A stretch of DNA of 64,000 bases from Pseudomonas sp. TH15 (lineage in GTDB: Bacteria; Pseudomonadota; Gammaproteobacteria; Pseudomonadales; Pseudomonadaceae). This document shows positions 1 through 8,625 of the stretch, piece after piece. The position numbers and the translations under genes are program-made. Location: contig NZ_JAEKEL010000001.1 in NCBI RefSeq assembly GCF_016651105.1, positions 3,214,001 to 3,278,000 on the forward strand. Reading direction: 5' to 3'. The first letter of the stretch is position 1. Each line of letters starts with the position of its first letter. The notes below the pieces were generated by a model, which saw only the letters and a list, made by a program, of their open reading frames with translations, was not told where the DNA came from and made no database searches.

Positions 1-165
1 CAGTGTGTTGTTAATCACTGTCTGATAACCAAACCCCTCGTTCTCCGCGAGGGAGCGAGCCGCCTCGATCACGGCATCATCGAGCATGATGGTGATGCGT
101 GTTTTTCCTTTGCTGGAGGCAGCCGCCCCGCGCTTGGCGTTACTGAAGTCGTACTCGTCTTTCAT
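1..165 (-). CDS. brnA: BrnA-family antitoxin, 3' end beyond window
   Basis: Only the first 55 codons are inside the window; the gene runs off the left edge. The visible part has a basic, lysine-rich start followed by RITIMLDDAVIEAARSLAEN and a GYQTVIN motif, the ribbon-helix-helix-like pattern of BrnA antitoxins, which neutralise BrnT and repress the operon. Two starts are possible, ATG at 171 (overlapping the brnT stop as ATGA) and ATG at 165. I chose 165 because the strong AAGGAGG ribosome binding site (complement of about 173-179) sits 7 nt before it and almost touches the other. Identity follows from the motif and from brnT directly upstream. Confidence 0.82.
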   Translation of the reverse strand, partial: MKDEYDFSNAKRGAAASSKGKTRITIMLDDAVIEAARSLAENEGFGYQTVINNTL

Positions 166-167
166 GG

Positions 168-449
168 TCATGCCTCCTTGTACTGACGGCGCTCGTTTTT
201 GGTGGCGATGCGCGCGGAAATAATTCGAACGAAATTCGGGTCGCGCCAAGTGTAGGCAACCACCAGCAAACGACCTTTCGCATCCTGCCCCAGGATGATC
301 CAGCGCTGCTCATCGTGATCGCAGTCCGGCAGCGTCAGGGCTCGCTCGTCATCGAATACCGACTCGGTATCCGCAAGGCTGACGCCTCGATGCTTGAGTT
401 TGTTGGCCGCGTTCTTTGCCTTGTCGTACTGAATTTCGAATGGCTTCAT
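168..449 (-). CDS. brnT: BrnT-family ribonuclease toxin
   Basis: A 93-residue protein with the full BrnT pattern: FEIQYDKAKNAANKLKHRGV near the N-terminus, AxxVFDDE, ERW-like EQRWIILGQ, LLVVAYTWR, and the C-terminal RIISARIATKNERRQY. BrnT toxins have a RelE-like fold and cleave RNA, stopping translation; the paired BrnA binds and silences them. The toxin gene comes first and abuts the antitoxin, the usual order for this family. No clear Shine-Dalgarno precedes the ATG at 449, in contrast to the strong one before brnA, which would favour antitoxin synthesis. The function is known for the family and inferred here. Confidence 0.9.
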   Translation of the reverse strand: MKPFEIQYDKAKNAANKLKHRGVSLADTESVFDDERALTLPDCDHDEQRWIILGQDAKGRLLVVAYTWRDPNFVRIISARIATKNERRQYKEA

Positions 450-454
450 TATGC

Positions 455-469
455 ATACTTTATATGTAT
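455..469 (-). promoter_or_regulatory. Possible brnTA promoter/operator palindrome
   Basis: Just upstream of brnT lies an inverted repeat ATAC-N7-GTAT inside an AT-rich stretch that also holds TATA-like hexamers on the minus strand. BrnTA systems are autorepressed at their promoter, so this is a reasonable operator candidate. The match is short and unproven. Confidence 0.3.
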
Positions 470-622
470 AAAAAAGAGGGCATCCGTGCCGGCGGTCGCC
501 ATGAACACTTCAGCGTAGTGGGGGTGGGCGTAGGCGCCGGAGGGGATGTGTTGCCGGATTTGTGGGGGATGGAAGCCGCGGGATAGAAGCTTGGGTGGCT
601 ACCTATCCATAATCTGACTGAT

Positions 623-638
623 GAGTTGTATACAACTC
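623..638 (+). promoter_or_regulatory. Perfect 16-bp palindrome, GntR-like operator
   Basis: GAGTTGTATACAACTC is a perfect palindrome 67 nt before the permease start. Its core TTGTATACAA resembles operators of GntR-type (FadR subfamily) regulators. A degenerate second copy, TTGCATACAG, lies at 660-669. No GntR gene is inside the window, so the regulator would act in trans. The palindrome is seen directly; the regulator family is inferred. Confidence 0.6.
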
Positions 639-704
639 TATAGACATTTGTCCTGAGTCTTGCATACAGTGTGCGCATAACAAAAACCAGGGAACCCCCC
701 AACC

Positions 705-2228
705 ATGAAAACGCCCCATGTTTCACACCAACGGCCTGAGGATGAAAACCTTGGGATCGGCGCGAATATGGCTTACGGCCTGCAACACGTTCTGACCATG
801 TACGGCGGCATCGTTGCGGTGCCATTGATCATTGGCCAGGCCGCCGGGCTCTCGCCGGCGGACATCGGTTTGTTGATTGCTGCATCTTTGTTTGCGGGGG
901 GCTTGGCGACGTTGCTGCAGACCCTCGGGTTACCGTTTTTCGGTTGTCAGTTGCCGCTGGTTCAGGGCGTGTCGTTCTCCGGCGTCGCGACCATGGTGGC
1001 GATTGTCAGCAGTGGCGGGGAGGGTGGTTTTCAGTCGATTCTCGGGGCGGTCGTTGCCGCGTCGTTGATCGGTTTACTGATCACGCCGGTGTTCTCGCGA
1101 ATTACCAAGTTCTTCCCGCCGCTGGTCACCGGCATCGTCATCACCACCATCGGCCTGACGCTGATGCCGGTGGCCGCCCGCTGGGCCATGGGCGGCAACA
1201 GTCATGCGCCGGACTTCGGCAGCATGGCAAATATCGGTCTGGCGGCGGTGACACTGGTGCTGGTATTGCTGCTGAGTAAAATCGGTAGCGCGACCATCTC
1301 CCGATTGTCGATCCTGTTGGCCATGGTCATCGGCACCGTGATCGCCGTATTTCTCGGCATGGCTGACTTCTCGTCCGTCGCCCAAGGCCCGATGTTTGGC
1401 TTTCCGGCGCCGTTCCACTTCGGCATGCCGACCTTCCACTTTGCCGCGATCCTGTCGATGTGCATCGTGATCATGGTGACCCTGGTTGAAACCTCCGCCG
1501 ACATCCTCGCCGTGGGCGAAATCATCGGCACCAAGGTTGACTCCAAACGTCTGGGCAATGGCCTGCGCGCCGACATGTTGTCGAGCATGATCGCGCCGAT
1601 CTTCGGTTCCTTCACCCAGAGTGCGTTCGCCCAGAACGTTGGCCTGGTGGCGGTGACCGGCATCAAGAGCCGCTTCGTGGTGGCCACTGGCGGTGTGTTC
1701 CTGGTGATCCTCGGCCTGTTGCCGTTCATGGGCCGGGTCATCGCCGCCGTGCCGACCTCGGTACTCGGCGGCGCCGGTATCGTGTTGTTCGGCACCGTGG
1801 CCGCCAGCGGCATTCGTACGCTGTCCAAGGTCGACTACCGCAACAACGTCAACCTGATCATCGTCGCCACCTCAATCGGCTTCGGCATGATCCCCATCGC
1901 CGCACCGAACTTCTACGATCACTTCCCGAGCTGGTTTGCGACGATCTTCCATTCGGGCATCAGTTCGTCGGCGATCATGGCCATTGTGCTGAACCTGACC
2001 TTCAACCACTTCACCACCGGCAACTCGGATCAGCAGTCGGTGTTCGCGGCAGCGGATGAGCGCACCTTGCGCTTCCGTGATCTGGCGGCGCTGCGTGAAG
2101 GCGATTACTTCAGCGAAGGTAAACTGCGCGATTGCGATGGTAATGAAGTGCCGGTGATCGAGCCGGATGATCACGACCATGGACATGGCGCGCCGAAAGC
2201 GCAGGCGAAAAGCAGCGAGCATGTCTGA
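705..2228 (+). CDS. NCS2-family xanthine/uracil permease
   Basis: A 507-residue polytopic membrane protein of the nucleobase:cation symporter-2 family (UraA/XanQ/UapA), importing a purine or pyrimidine base with protons or sodium across the inner membrane. Family marks include MAYGLQHVLTMYGGIVAVPL near the N-terminus, the TM3 segment LPLVQGVSFSGVATM, the signature QSAFAQNVGLVAVTGIKSRF around residues 304-325, and the late NFxxHFTTGNSDQQSVF. About 14 membrane segments are expected. The C-terminus is histidine-rich (DDHDHGHG). The ATG at 705 has an AGGGAA-type site upstream. Xanthine or urate is the likeliest substrate given the class and the GntR-like operator, but the substrate cannot be fixed from sequence. 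Confidence 0.92.
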   Translation: MKTPHVSHQRPEDENLGIGANMAYGLQHVLTMYGGIVAVPLIIGQAAGLSPADIGLLIAASLFAGGLATLLQTLGLPFFGCQLPLVQGVSFSGVATMVAIVSSGGEGGFQSILGAVVAASLIGLLITPVFSRITKFFPPLVTGIVITTIGLTLMPVAARWAMGGNSHAPDFGSMANIGLAAVTLVLVLLLSKIGSATISRLSILLAMVIGTVIAVFLGMADFSSVAQGPMFGFPAPFHFGMPTFHFAAILSMCIVIMVTLVETSADILAVGEIIGTKVDSKRLGNGLRADMLSSMIAPIFGSFTQSAFAQNVGLVAVTGIKSRFVVATGGVFLVILGLLPFMGRVIAAVPTSVLGGAGIVLFGTVAASGIRTLSKVDYRNNVNLIIVATSIGFGMIPIAAPNFYDHFPSWFATIFHSGISSSAIMAIVLNLTFNHFTTGNSDQQSVFAAADERTLRFRDLAALREGDYFSEGKLRDCDGNEVPVIEPDDHDHGHGAPKAQAKSSEHV

Positions 2229-2245
2229 CTGCGGTAGCTGAATGG

Positions 2246-2269
2246 AAAAGGGCCCATCGGGCCCTTTTT
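2246..2269 (+). terminator. Rho-independent terminator of the permease gene
   Basis: A perfect 10-bp stem (AAAAGGGCCC / GGGCCCTTTT) with a 3-nt loop and a T tract, 17 nt after the permease stop codon. Confidence 0.9.
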
Positions 2270-2276
2270 CAGATCA

Positions 2277-2352
2277 AAAGATCGCAGCCTGCGGCAGCTC
2301 CTACAAGAGATTGGATTTCATCGTGCAGGAGCTGCCGAAGGCTGCGATCTTT
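2277..2352. repeat. REP pair, GATCGCAGCC family
   Basis: Two inverted copies of a roughly 28-nt REP-like sequence (GATCGCAGCC...GGCAGCTCCTAC and its complement) with a short spacer, able to form a long hairpin. Close relatives occur at 11365, 14187 and 35232. Confidence 0.8.
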
Positions 2353-2371
2353 GAGCTTTTCGAGCGCCCAC

Positions 2372-2406
2372 AAAAAAGCCCCTGGACCTTTCGATCCAGG
2401 AGCTTT
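2372..2406 (-). terminator. Terminator of tRNA-Asn
   Basis: On the minus strand a long stem with a GAAA loop ends in six Ts, directly downstream of the tRNA-Asn gene. Confidence 0.85.
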
Positions 2407-2420
2407 TCGGTACTTCTGTC

Positions 2421-2496
<76 letters not shown>

Positions 2497-2505
2497 ATGG
2501 CGTGT

Positions 2506-2533
2506 ATGTTACTGATTCAAAAAGAGAAGTCAA
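2506..2533 (-). promoter_or_regulatory. Promoter of tRNA-Asn
   Basis: Minus strand TTGACT (2528-2533), 16-nt spacer, TAACAT (2506-2511), immediately upstream of the tRNA. The rest of the 2497-2729 gap shows nothing I can name. Confidence 0.65.
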
Positions 2534-2729
2534 GCGCCCATTGGTAACTTGACCGATTCAATGGCACGAACGGTGGTTTATCGGCCATTGGCGGTTACCA
2601 GAACCGTAGCAGAGGTCTACCATAGCCGCCCGGAAGTGTTTACACGCGCTGCCGGCCATTCGCCGAAAAGGTAAGCGCCATGAACCATCCCGCATTCTTC
2701 ACAGCACCTCGACTTAATGAGGTGTTCGC

Positions 2730-2960
2730 ATGAGCATCGCTCAGATCAGCCTGCCCAAAGGGGTTGGCCCGCACGCCGAGAAACTGTTCGACGCCATCAC
2801 TCAGGCCAGCACCGCCGACGAATTGAACCGCGCCGGTGGCAAGGCTGAAGGGTTCGTCCTTGGCCTGGAAAGCACCAAGGCCATCAAAAGCCAGGTCGCT
2901 GAGTCGCTTTACGTGGCCTATGACGACGCCGCCAGCCAGCGCGCGACCGAACTGGCCTAA
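2730..2960 (+). CDS. Small conserved-looking protein of unknown function
   Basis: A 76-residue soluble, mostly helical-looking protein with no signal peptide or membrane segment. The start is supported by a GAGGTG ribosome binding site just before the ATG. Codon use looks like that of neighbouring genes. I do not recognise the family. Its stop codon overlaps the stop codon of the convergent gene that follows (sequence CTAA at 2957-2960), so the two genes share no intergenic space. Confidence 0.7.
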   Translation: MSIAQISLPKGVGPHAEKLFDAITQASTADELNRAGGKAEGFVLGLESTKAIKSQVAESLYVAYDDAASQRATELA

Positions 2961-3160
2961 CCGCCGAAGGTGAAGGTGCCGAGCATCAGCTTGGCATACA
3001 GCATCGTTGCGCCCAATTGCACCAGCCATAAGGCCAGGCCGCCGAGAAACACACCGGCAGCCACTTGCAGCACCAGGCTGTTACCGCGTTTGGCCGGGGT
3101 GGTGCGGGGCACGAAGTGGTCCAGTTCGTCCCGGTCAGCGCGTAGGTCATCGTTTTTCAT
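2957..3160 (-). CDS. Small single-pass membrane protein
   Basis: A 67-residue protein beginning MKNDDLRADRDELDHFV. It has a charged N-terminal third and then hydrophobic stretches (LVLQVAAGVFLGGLALWLVQL and a weaker one after it), consistent with one or two membrane segments. The reading frame can be extended upstream to 3208, but the ATG at 3160 has a GAGAAC-type site and starts the hydrophilic domain typical of such proteins. Function unknown. Confidence 0.7.
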   Translation of the reverse strand: MKNDDLRADRDELDHFVPRTTPAKRGNSLVLQVAAGVFLGGLALWLVQLGATMLYAKLMLGTFTFGG

Positions 3161-3192
3161 GTGGGTTCTCGTAGAATTCCAGGGTGTACACA

Positions 3193-3294
3193 AAACCTGT
3201 GGGAGCAAAGCTTGCTCGCGAAGGCGTCAGGTCAGTCGCCATTATCATCGGCTGACTCGACGCCTTCGCGAGCAAGCTTTGCTTCTACAGTTTT
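3193..3294. repeat. REP pair, GCGAGCAAGC family
   Basis: Inverted copies of a GTGGGAGCAAAGCTTGCTCG-type element separated by about 30 nt. The same family appears at 27704, 31017, 44964 and, as a variant, 6974. Confidence 0.8.
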
Positions 3295-3340
3295 GAGTTG
3301 TTTGCAGTTTAGAGGGTGTAGAGCAGTTTCCGTGACGAAT

Positions 3341-3374
3341 AAAAAAACGGGAAGCCCAAGGGCTTCCCGTTTTT
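3341..3374 (-). terminator. Terminator of tyrB
   Basis: A 14-bp stem (AAAACGGGAAGCCC and complement) with a 2-3 nt loop flanked by A and T tracts, 16 nt past the tyrB stop. It can work in both directions. Confidence 0.85.
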
Positions 3375-3389
3375 CGTACCGCGTGAGAC

Positions 3390-4586
3390 TCAGATCACCG
3401 CAACGATGGACTTCGTCACCACGTCGATATTGTTCTGGTTCAGCGCGGCCACGCAGATGCGGCCGGTGTCCAGAGCGTAGATGCCGAACTCGTTGCGCAG
3501 GCGGGTGACTTGCTCAACCGTCAGGCCGGAGTAGGAAAACATGCCGCGTTGACGACCGACAAAGCTGAAATCGCGCTGCGGAGCTTGCTTCGCCAGTTGC
3601 TCAACCATCTGGATGCGCATGCCGCGAATCCGCAGGCGCATTTCGGCCAGTTCCTCTTCCCACTGCGCGCGCAGTTCCGGGCTGTTCAGCACAGCGGCGA
3701 CGATGCTTGCACCGTGGGTCGGCGGGTTGGAGTAGTTGGTGCGGATCACGCGTTTGACTTGCGACAGCACGCGCGCGCTTTCTTCTTTCGATTCGCTGAC
3801 GATCGACAGGGCGCCAACGCGCTCGCCGTACAGCGAGAACGATTTGGAGAACGAGCTGGACACGAAGAAGGTCAGGCCCGACTCAGCGAACAGGCGCACA
3901 GCGGCGGCGTCTTCGTGGATGCCATCGCCAAAGCCCTGGTAGGCCATGTCGAGGAACGGCACGTGACCTTTGGCTTTCACCACGTCCAGAACGTTGTTCC
4001 AGTCGGCGGGGCTCAGGTCAACGCCGGTCGGGTTGTGGCAGCAAGCGTGCAACACAATGATCGAGCCGGACGGCAGGGCGTTCAGGTCTTCGAGCAGGCC
4101 GGTACGGTTAACGTCATGGGTCGCGGCGTCGTAGTAGCGGTAGTTCTGCACCGGGAAACCGGCGGTTTCGAACAGCGCGCGGTGGTTTTCCCAGCTCGGG
4201 TCGCTGATTGCCACAACGGCGTTCGGCAGCAGTTGTTTGAGGAAGTCGGCACCGATTTTCAGTGCGCCCGTGCCGCCAACGGCTTGGGTGGTGATGACAC
4301 GGCCGGCAGCGATCAGTGGCGAGTCATTGCCAAACAGCAGTTTCTGCACAGCCTGGTCGTAGGCCGCGATGCCGTCGATTGGCAAGTAGCCACGGGAAGC
4401 GTGTTGAGCGGCGCGAATCGTCTCGGCTTCGACAACGGCGCGCAGGAGTGGAATTCGCCCCTCCTCGTTGCAATAAACACCGACCCCCAAGTTGACCTTG
4501 TCGGTTCGGGAATCGGCGTTGAATGCTTCGTTGAGGCCCAGGATTGGATCGCGTGGTGCCATTTCGACAGCGGAGAACAGGCTCAT
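3390..4586 (-). CDS. tyrB: Aromatic-amino-acid aminotransferase
   Basis: A 398-residue class I PLP aminotransferase of the aspartate/aromatic type, moving the amino group between tyrosine, phenylalanine or aspartate and 2-oxoglutarate in the cytoplasm. The PLP-binding lysine is K248 in SSSFSKSFSLYGERVG; N185 (HNPTG) and D213 (FLDMAYQGF) are the usual cofactor contacts, and the substrate-carboxylate arginine lies in TGRICVAAL near the C-terminus. Length matches the family (about 396-399). It stands alone, divergent from uvrB, with its own terminator. Aspartate aminotransferase activity (AspC-like) cannot be excluded from sequence alone. Confidence 0.93.
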   Translation of the reverse strand: MSLFSAVEMAPRDPILGLNEAFNADSRTDKVNLGVGVYCNEEGRIPLLRAVVEAETIRAAQHASRGYLPIDGIAAYDQAVQKLLFGNDSPLIAAGRVITTQAVGGTGALKIGADFLKQLLPNAVVAISDPSWENHRALFETAGFPVQNYRYYDAATHDVNRTGLLEDLNALPSGSIIVLHACCHNPTGVDLSPADWNNVLDVVKAKGHVPFLDMAYQGFGDGIHEDAAAVRLFAESGLTFFVSSSFSKSFSLYGERVGALSIVSESKEESARVLSQVKRVIRTNYSNPPTHGASIVAAVLNSPELRAQWEEELAEMRLRIRGMRIQMVEQLAKQAPQRDFSFVGRQRGMFSYSGLTVEQVTRLRNEFGIYALDTGRICVAALNQNNIDVVTKSIVAVI

Positions 4587-4938
4587 TTTTGCGGCGGCTC
4601 TGAATGGAGTGTGGAGGGACGTGTCGCGCTCCAGCCGAATGCACTAGAGCGGTGCACAAACGGGGAGCTAGTATAGAGGCCATCTGCGATTGCTGGCGAC
4701 AGACGATTCGGCTTTTTGGTTAAGTTTTTTCGATTATTTTTCGACCGTTAGTCGAATGGCATCGTCAAAGACTTCGAGGGATGTAGGACGTTTGCCTTGA
4801 AAGCGAGGGCAATCGGCTCCACATTGAGCACAATCCAGTTTTTTCCTCGGGCGACGTGAGTCGTTTGCGGCCTTTCTCGCTCCTGTCGGTTTGACCGGGC
4901 TGGCGCGAAACCCTGCTCCGAGAACCCAGAGGTACTTC
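4587..4938. other. Divergent tyrB/uvrB intergenic region
   Basis: A 352-bp gap holding the promoters of both genes. It contains an AT-rich stretch (about 4711-4750) likely to carry promoter elements, but I find no clean -35/-10 pair and no CTG-N10-CAG LexA box, so SOS control of uvrB is not supported here. Confidence 0.4.
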
Positions 4939-6954
4939 ATGTCTGAATTCCAGCTAGTCACCCGCTTCGAGCCTGCCGGCGATCAGCCGGAAGCCATCCG
5001 CCTGATGGTCGAGGGCATCGAGGCCGGGCTGGCGCACCAGACGTTGCTCGGTGTGACCGGCTCGGGCAAGACCTTCAGCATCGCCAACGTGATCGCCCAG
5101 GTGCAGCGGCCGACCCTGGTGCTGGCGCCGAACAAAACCCTGGCCGCACAGTTGTACGGCGAGTTCAAGGCGTTCTTCCCGAACAACGCCGTCGAGTACT
5201 TCGTTTCCTACTACGACTACTACCAGCCCGAAGCCTACGTGCCGTCGTCGGACACCTTCATCGAGAAGGATGCCTCGATCAACGACCACATCGAGCAAAT
5301 GCGGCTCTCGGCGACCAAAGCGCTGTTGGAGCGCAAGGACGCGATCATCGTCACCACGGTGTCGTGCATCTACGGTCTGGGCAGCCCGGAAACCTATCTG
5401 AAAATGGTGTTGCACGTGGATCGTGGCGATAAGCTCGATCAGCGTGCGTTGCTGCGTCGTCTGGCGGACCTGCAATACACCCGCAATGACATGGATTTCG
5501 CCCGGGCGACCTTCCGGGTGCGCGGTGATGTGATCGACATCCACCCGGCGGAATCCGACTTTGAAGCGATCCGCATTGAGTTGTTCGACGATGAAGTCGA
5601 AAAGATTTCCGCCTTCGACCCGTTGACCGGCGAAGTCACCCGCCAGTTGCCGCGTTTCACCTTCTACCCGAAAAGCCACTACGTGACGCCACGGGAAACC
5701 CTGCTCGGCGCCATCGAAGGGATCAAGGTCGAGCTTCAAGAGCGTCTGGACTACCTGCGCAGCAACAACAAATTGGTGGAGGCTCAGCGCCTCGAGCAGC
5801 GCACCCGTTTTGACCTGGAGATGATTCTCGAGCTGGGTTACTGCAACGGCATCGAAAACTACTCGCGCTACCTGTCGGGCCGTGCCTCCGGCGAGGCGCC
5901 GCCGACCTTGTTCGACTACCTGCCGGCCGACGCGTTGTTGGTGATCGACGAGTCCCACGTCAGCGTGCCGCAGGTCGGCGCCATGTATAAGGGCGACCGT
6001 TCGCGTAAAGAGACGCTGGTGGAATATGGTTTCCGCCTGCCGTCAGCGCTGGATAACCGGCCGATGCGTTTCGATGAATTCGAAAACATCAGCCCGCAGA
6101 CTATTTTCGTCTCGGCGACGCCGGGCAACTACGAGGCCGAACATGCCGGTCGCGTGGTCGAGCAACTGGTGCGCCCGACGGGTCTGGTGGACCCGCAAAT
6201 CGAAATCCGTCCGGCGCTGACCCAGGTCGACGATTTGCTCTCGGAAATCGGCAAGCGCGTGGCTCTGGAAGAGCGGGTGCTGGTCACCACGCTGACCAAG
6301 CGCATGTCCGAAGACTTGACCGATTACCTGGCCGACCACGGCGTGCGAGTGCGCTACCTGCACTCGGACATCGACACCGTCGAACGGGTCGAAATCATCC
6401 GCGACTTGCGCCTTGGCACCTTCGACGTGCTGGTCGGGATCAACTTGCTGCGTGAAGGCCTGGACATGCCGGAAGTGTCGCTGGTGGCGATTCTCGATGC
6501 CGACAAGGAAGGCTTCCTGCGTTCCGAGCGCTCGCTGATCCAGACCATTGGCCGGGCGGCGCGCAACCTCAATGGTCGGGCGATTCTGTACGCCGACCGG
6601 ATTACCGGTTCGATGGAACGGGCAATCGGCGAGACCGAGCGCCGACGCGACAAGCAAATTGCCTTCAACCTCGCCAACGGCATCACGCCCAAAGGCGTGT
6701 TCAAGGACGTCGCCGACATCATGGAAGGCGCCGTCGTACCAGGCTCGCGCAGCAAGAAGCGCAAAGGCATGGCCAAGGCTGCCGAGGAAAGCGCCAAGTA
6801 CGAAGCGGAATTGCGTTCGCCGGGCGAGATCGCCAAGCGCATCAAGGCGCTGGAAGAGAAGATGTACCAGCTCGCCCGCGATCTGGAGTTCGAAGCGGCG
6901 GCGCAGATGCGTGACGAGATTGGCAAGTTGCGGGATCGGTTGATCGCCGTCTGA
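4939..6954 (+). CDS. uvrB: UvrABC excinuclease subunit B
   Basis: A 671-residue DNA-repair helicase, the damage-verification subunit of nucleotide excision repair; it is loaded by UvrA and recruits UvrC. Walker A is GVTGSGKT at residues 38-45, followed by the beta-hairpin [12 protein letters not shown] that is inserted between strands; the Walker B region reads VIDESHVS, and helicase motifs V/VI end with [11 protein letters not shown]-terminal UVR domain (EMQ-like region [19 protein letters not shown]) binds UvrC. The frame extends upstream to 4891, but the ATG at 4939 has an AGAGGT site and gives the family length. Confidence 0.97.
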   Translation: MSEFQLVTRFEPAGDQPEAIRLMVEGIEAGLAHQTLLGVTGSGKTFSIANVIAQVQRPTLVLAPNKTLAAQLYGEFKAFFPNNAVEYFVSYYDYYQPEAYVPSSDTFIEKDASINDHIEQMRLSATKALLERKDAIIVTTVSCIYGLGSPETYLKMVLHVDRGDKLDQRALLRRLADLQYTRNDMDFARATFRVRGDVIDIHPAESDFEAIRIELFDDEVEKISAFDPLTGEVTRQLPRFTFYPKSHYVTPRETLLGAIEGIKVELQERLDYLRSNNKLVEAQRLEQRTRFDLEMILELGYCNGIENYSRYLSGRASGEAPPTLFDYLPADALLVIDESHVSVPQVGAMYKGDRSRKETLVEYGFRLPSALDNRPMRFDEFENISPQTIFVSATPGNYEAEHAGRVVEQLVRPTGLVDPQIEIRPALTQVDDLLSEIGKRVALEERVLVTTLTKRMSEDLTDYLADHGVRVRYLHSDIDTVERVEIIRDLRLGTFDVLVGINLLREGLDMPEVSLVAILDADKEGFLRSERSLIQTIGRAARNLNGRAILYADRITGSMERAIGETERRRDKQIAFNLANGITPKGVFKDVADIMEGAVVPGSRSKKRKGMAKAAEESAKYEAELRSPGEIAKRIKALEEKMYQLARDLEFEAAAQMRDEIGKLRDRLIAV

Positions 6955-6973
6955 TATTTGCGACGTTAGTTAT

Positions 6974-7050
6974 GGCCTCTTCGCGGGCAAGCCTCGCTCC
7001 TACAGGATCACATTGAACCCTGTAGGAGCGAGGCTTGCCCGCGAAGGCGT
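6974..7050. repeat. REP pair, GCGGGCAAGCCTCGC variant
   Basis: Inverted copies of TTCGCGGGCAAGCCTCGCTC around a short spacer, between the convergent uvrB and the efflux gene. A sequence variant of the GCGAGCAAGC REP family. Confidence 0.8.
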
Positions 7051-7074
7051 TCGAAAGAACACCTCAACAATATG

Positions 7075-8625
7075 CTAGTGCGCCTCACCAGCCTTCAACC
7101 CCGCCGGCAACGCCTTGGTCAGCAACACCGCAAGCATGCTGATCCCCAGCGCAATCCCGACAAAGTGAAACGCATCGTTGTAGGCCATGATCGACGCTTG
7201 CTGGTGCACGATTTCGCTCATCTTGCCCAGCGCCGCCGTGTCGCTGCCAAACCGGTCTGCCATCGATGCCATACGCTCGGCGACCTGCGGGTTGCTCGGC
7301 ACAATCGACTCGCGCAAATAATCAAAGTAGGTCTTGGTCCGCGCATCCAGCAAGGTCGCGAGGAGGGCGATGCCAATCGCGCCGCCGAGGTTACGCAGGA
7401 TGTTGAACAGGCTCGACGCCGACCCCGCGTCCTGGGGCAGGATGTACGCCGTGGCGATCAACGAGATGGTCACCATTATCAGCGGCTGGCCCAGTGCGCG
7501 GATGATCTGGATCTGATTGAACTGCGGCCCGGCAAAGTCCGGGTTCAGCACGCCTGATGAAAAACTCGCCAGCCCGAACAGCCCGAAACCGAGCGTGCAC
7601 AGCCACTTCGGCGAGATGAACTTCATCAGCTTCGGTACCAGCGGAATCAGGAACAACTGCGGCACGCCCATCCACATGATCACTTCGCCGATCTGCAGGG
7701 CGTTGTAGTTCTGGATCTGCGCCAGGTACAGCGGCAATAGATAAATCGAGCCGTACAACCCGACCCCCATTCCCAGGCTGGAAATACTCGATAAACCAAA
7801 GTTGCGATTGCCCAGGATGCGCAGGTTGATCAGCGGGTTGGGCTTGGAAAATTGCACGATGACAAAGGTGATCAGGCTGAACAGCGCGATGCTGCCCAGA
7901 GTCACGATCAGGCTCGATTCCAGCCAGTCCTTGCGGTGGCCTTCCTCCAGAAATACCTGCAAACAGCCCAGCCCGACGCCGAGGGTGAGGATGCCCATAT
8001 AGTCGGTGCTTTTAAGCAGTTCCCAGTGGGATTCCTTCTTCTCCAGGCCATACATCAGGCCGGCGATCATGATCAGGCCTGGTGGGATGTTGATGTAGAA
8101 GATGTACTGCCAGCCCCAGTTTTCCGTCAGCCAGCCACCGATAGTCGGGCCGATGGAGGGCGCAAAAGTGGCGGTCATGGCAAACATCGCCATGCCTTTG
8201 GCGCGGTGGTGTTCCGGGAGTTTGATCAGCGTCAGGGTGAACGCCAGCGGGATCAGCGCGCCGCCGGTGAAGCCCTGCAAGGCGCGGAACACGATCATGC
8301 TCTCCAGGCTCCAGGCCATCGAGCAAAGCAAGGAAGCGCCGAGAAATCCGAGCGACACCCACACCGCCAACCGTCGCGCCGAGAGCAACTGCACCAGCCA
8401 TGCGGTCAGCGGGATCATGATGATTTCCGCCACCAGGTAGGAGGTGGAAATCCACGAGCCTTCCTCCAGGGTCGCCGACAGCGCGCCTTGAATGTCCTTG
8501 AGCGATGAGTTGGTGATCTGGATGTCGAGCACGGCCATGAAGGCGCCGAGCATCACGCTCATCACCGCAATCCAGTCCCGCCGGGTCGGCTCGCCGGCCG
8601 GGCGGAGCAGTTGATCACCGGCCAT
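7075..8625 (-). CDS. EmrB-type DHA2 family drug efflux transporter
   Basis: A 516-residue major facilitator of the 14-segment DHA2 family. It begins with a cytoplasmic stretch, then WIAVMSVMLGAFMAVLDIQI, the TM1 pattern with the conserved LDxxIxN-like core, and motif C LQGFTGGALIPLAF. Together with the upstream membrane fusion protein and an outer membrane channel encoded elsewhere, it would export drugs or hydrophobic compounds across both membranes. Its start overlaps the end of the HlyD-type gene by 11 nt, so the two are co-translated. The substrate is unknown and no regulator gene is adjacent. Confidence 0.92.
   Translation of the reverse strand: MAGDQLLRPAGEPTRRDWIAVMSVMLGAFMAVLDIQITNSSLKDIQGALSATLEEGSWISTSYLVAEIIMIPLTAWLVQLLSARRLAVWVSLGFLGASLLCSMAWSLESMIVFRALQGFTGGALIPLAFTLTLIKLPEHHRAKGMAMFAMTATFAPSIGPTIGGWLTENWGWQYIFYINIPPGLIMIAGLMYGLEKKESHWELLKSTDYMGILTLGVGLGCLQVFLEEGHRKDWLESSLIVTLGSIALFSLITFVIVQFSKPNPLINLRILGNRNFGLSSISSLGMGVGLYGSIYLLPLYLAQIQNYNALQIGEVIMWMGVPQLFLIPLVPKLMKFISPKWLCTLGFGLFGLASFSSGVLNPDFAGPQFNQIQIIRALGQPLIMVTISLIATAYILPQDAGSASSLFNILRNLGGAIGIALLATLLDARTKTYFDYLRESIVPSNPQVAERMASMADRFGSDTAALGKMSEIVHQQASIMAYNDAFHFVGIALGISMLAVLLTKALPAGLKAGEAH

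Noticed and set aside
4587..4938. SOS box upstream of uvrB
   Set aside because: No CTG-N10-CAG is found in the gap.
4734..4961. 75-codon minus-strand ORF before uvrB
   Set aside because: It overlaps the uvrB start, has no ribosome site and no recognisable motif.
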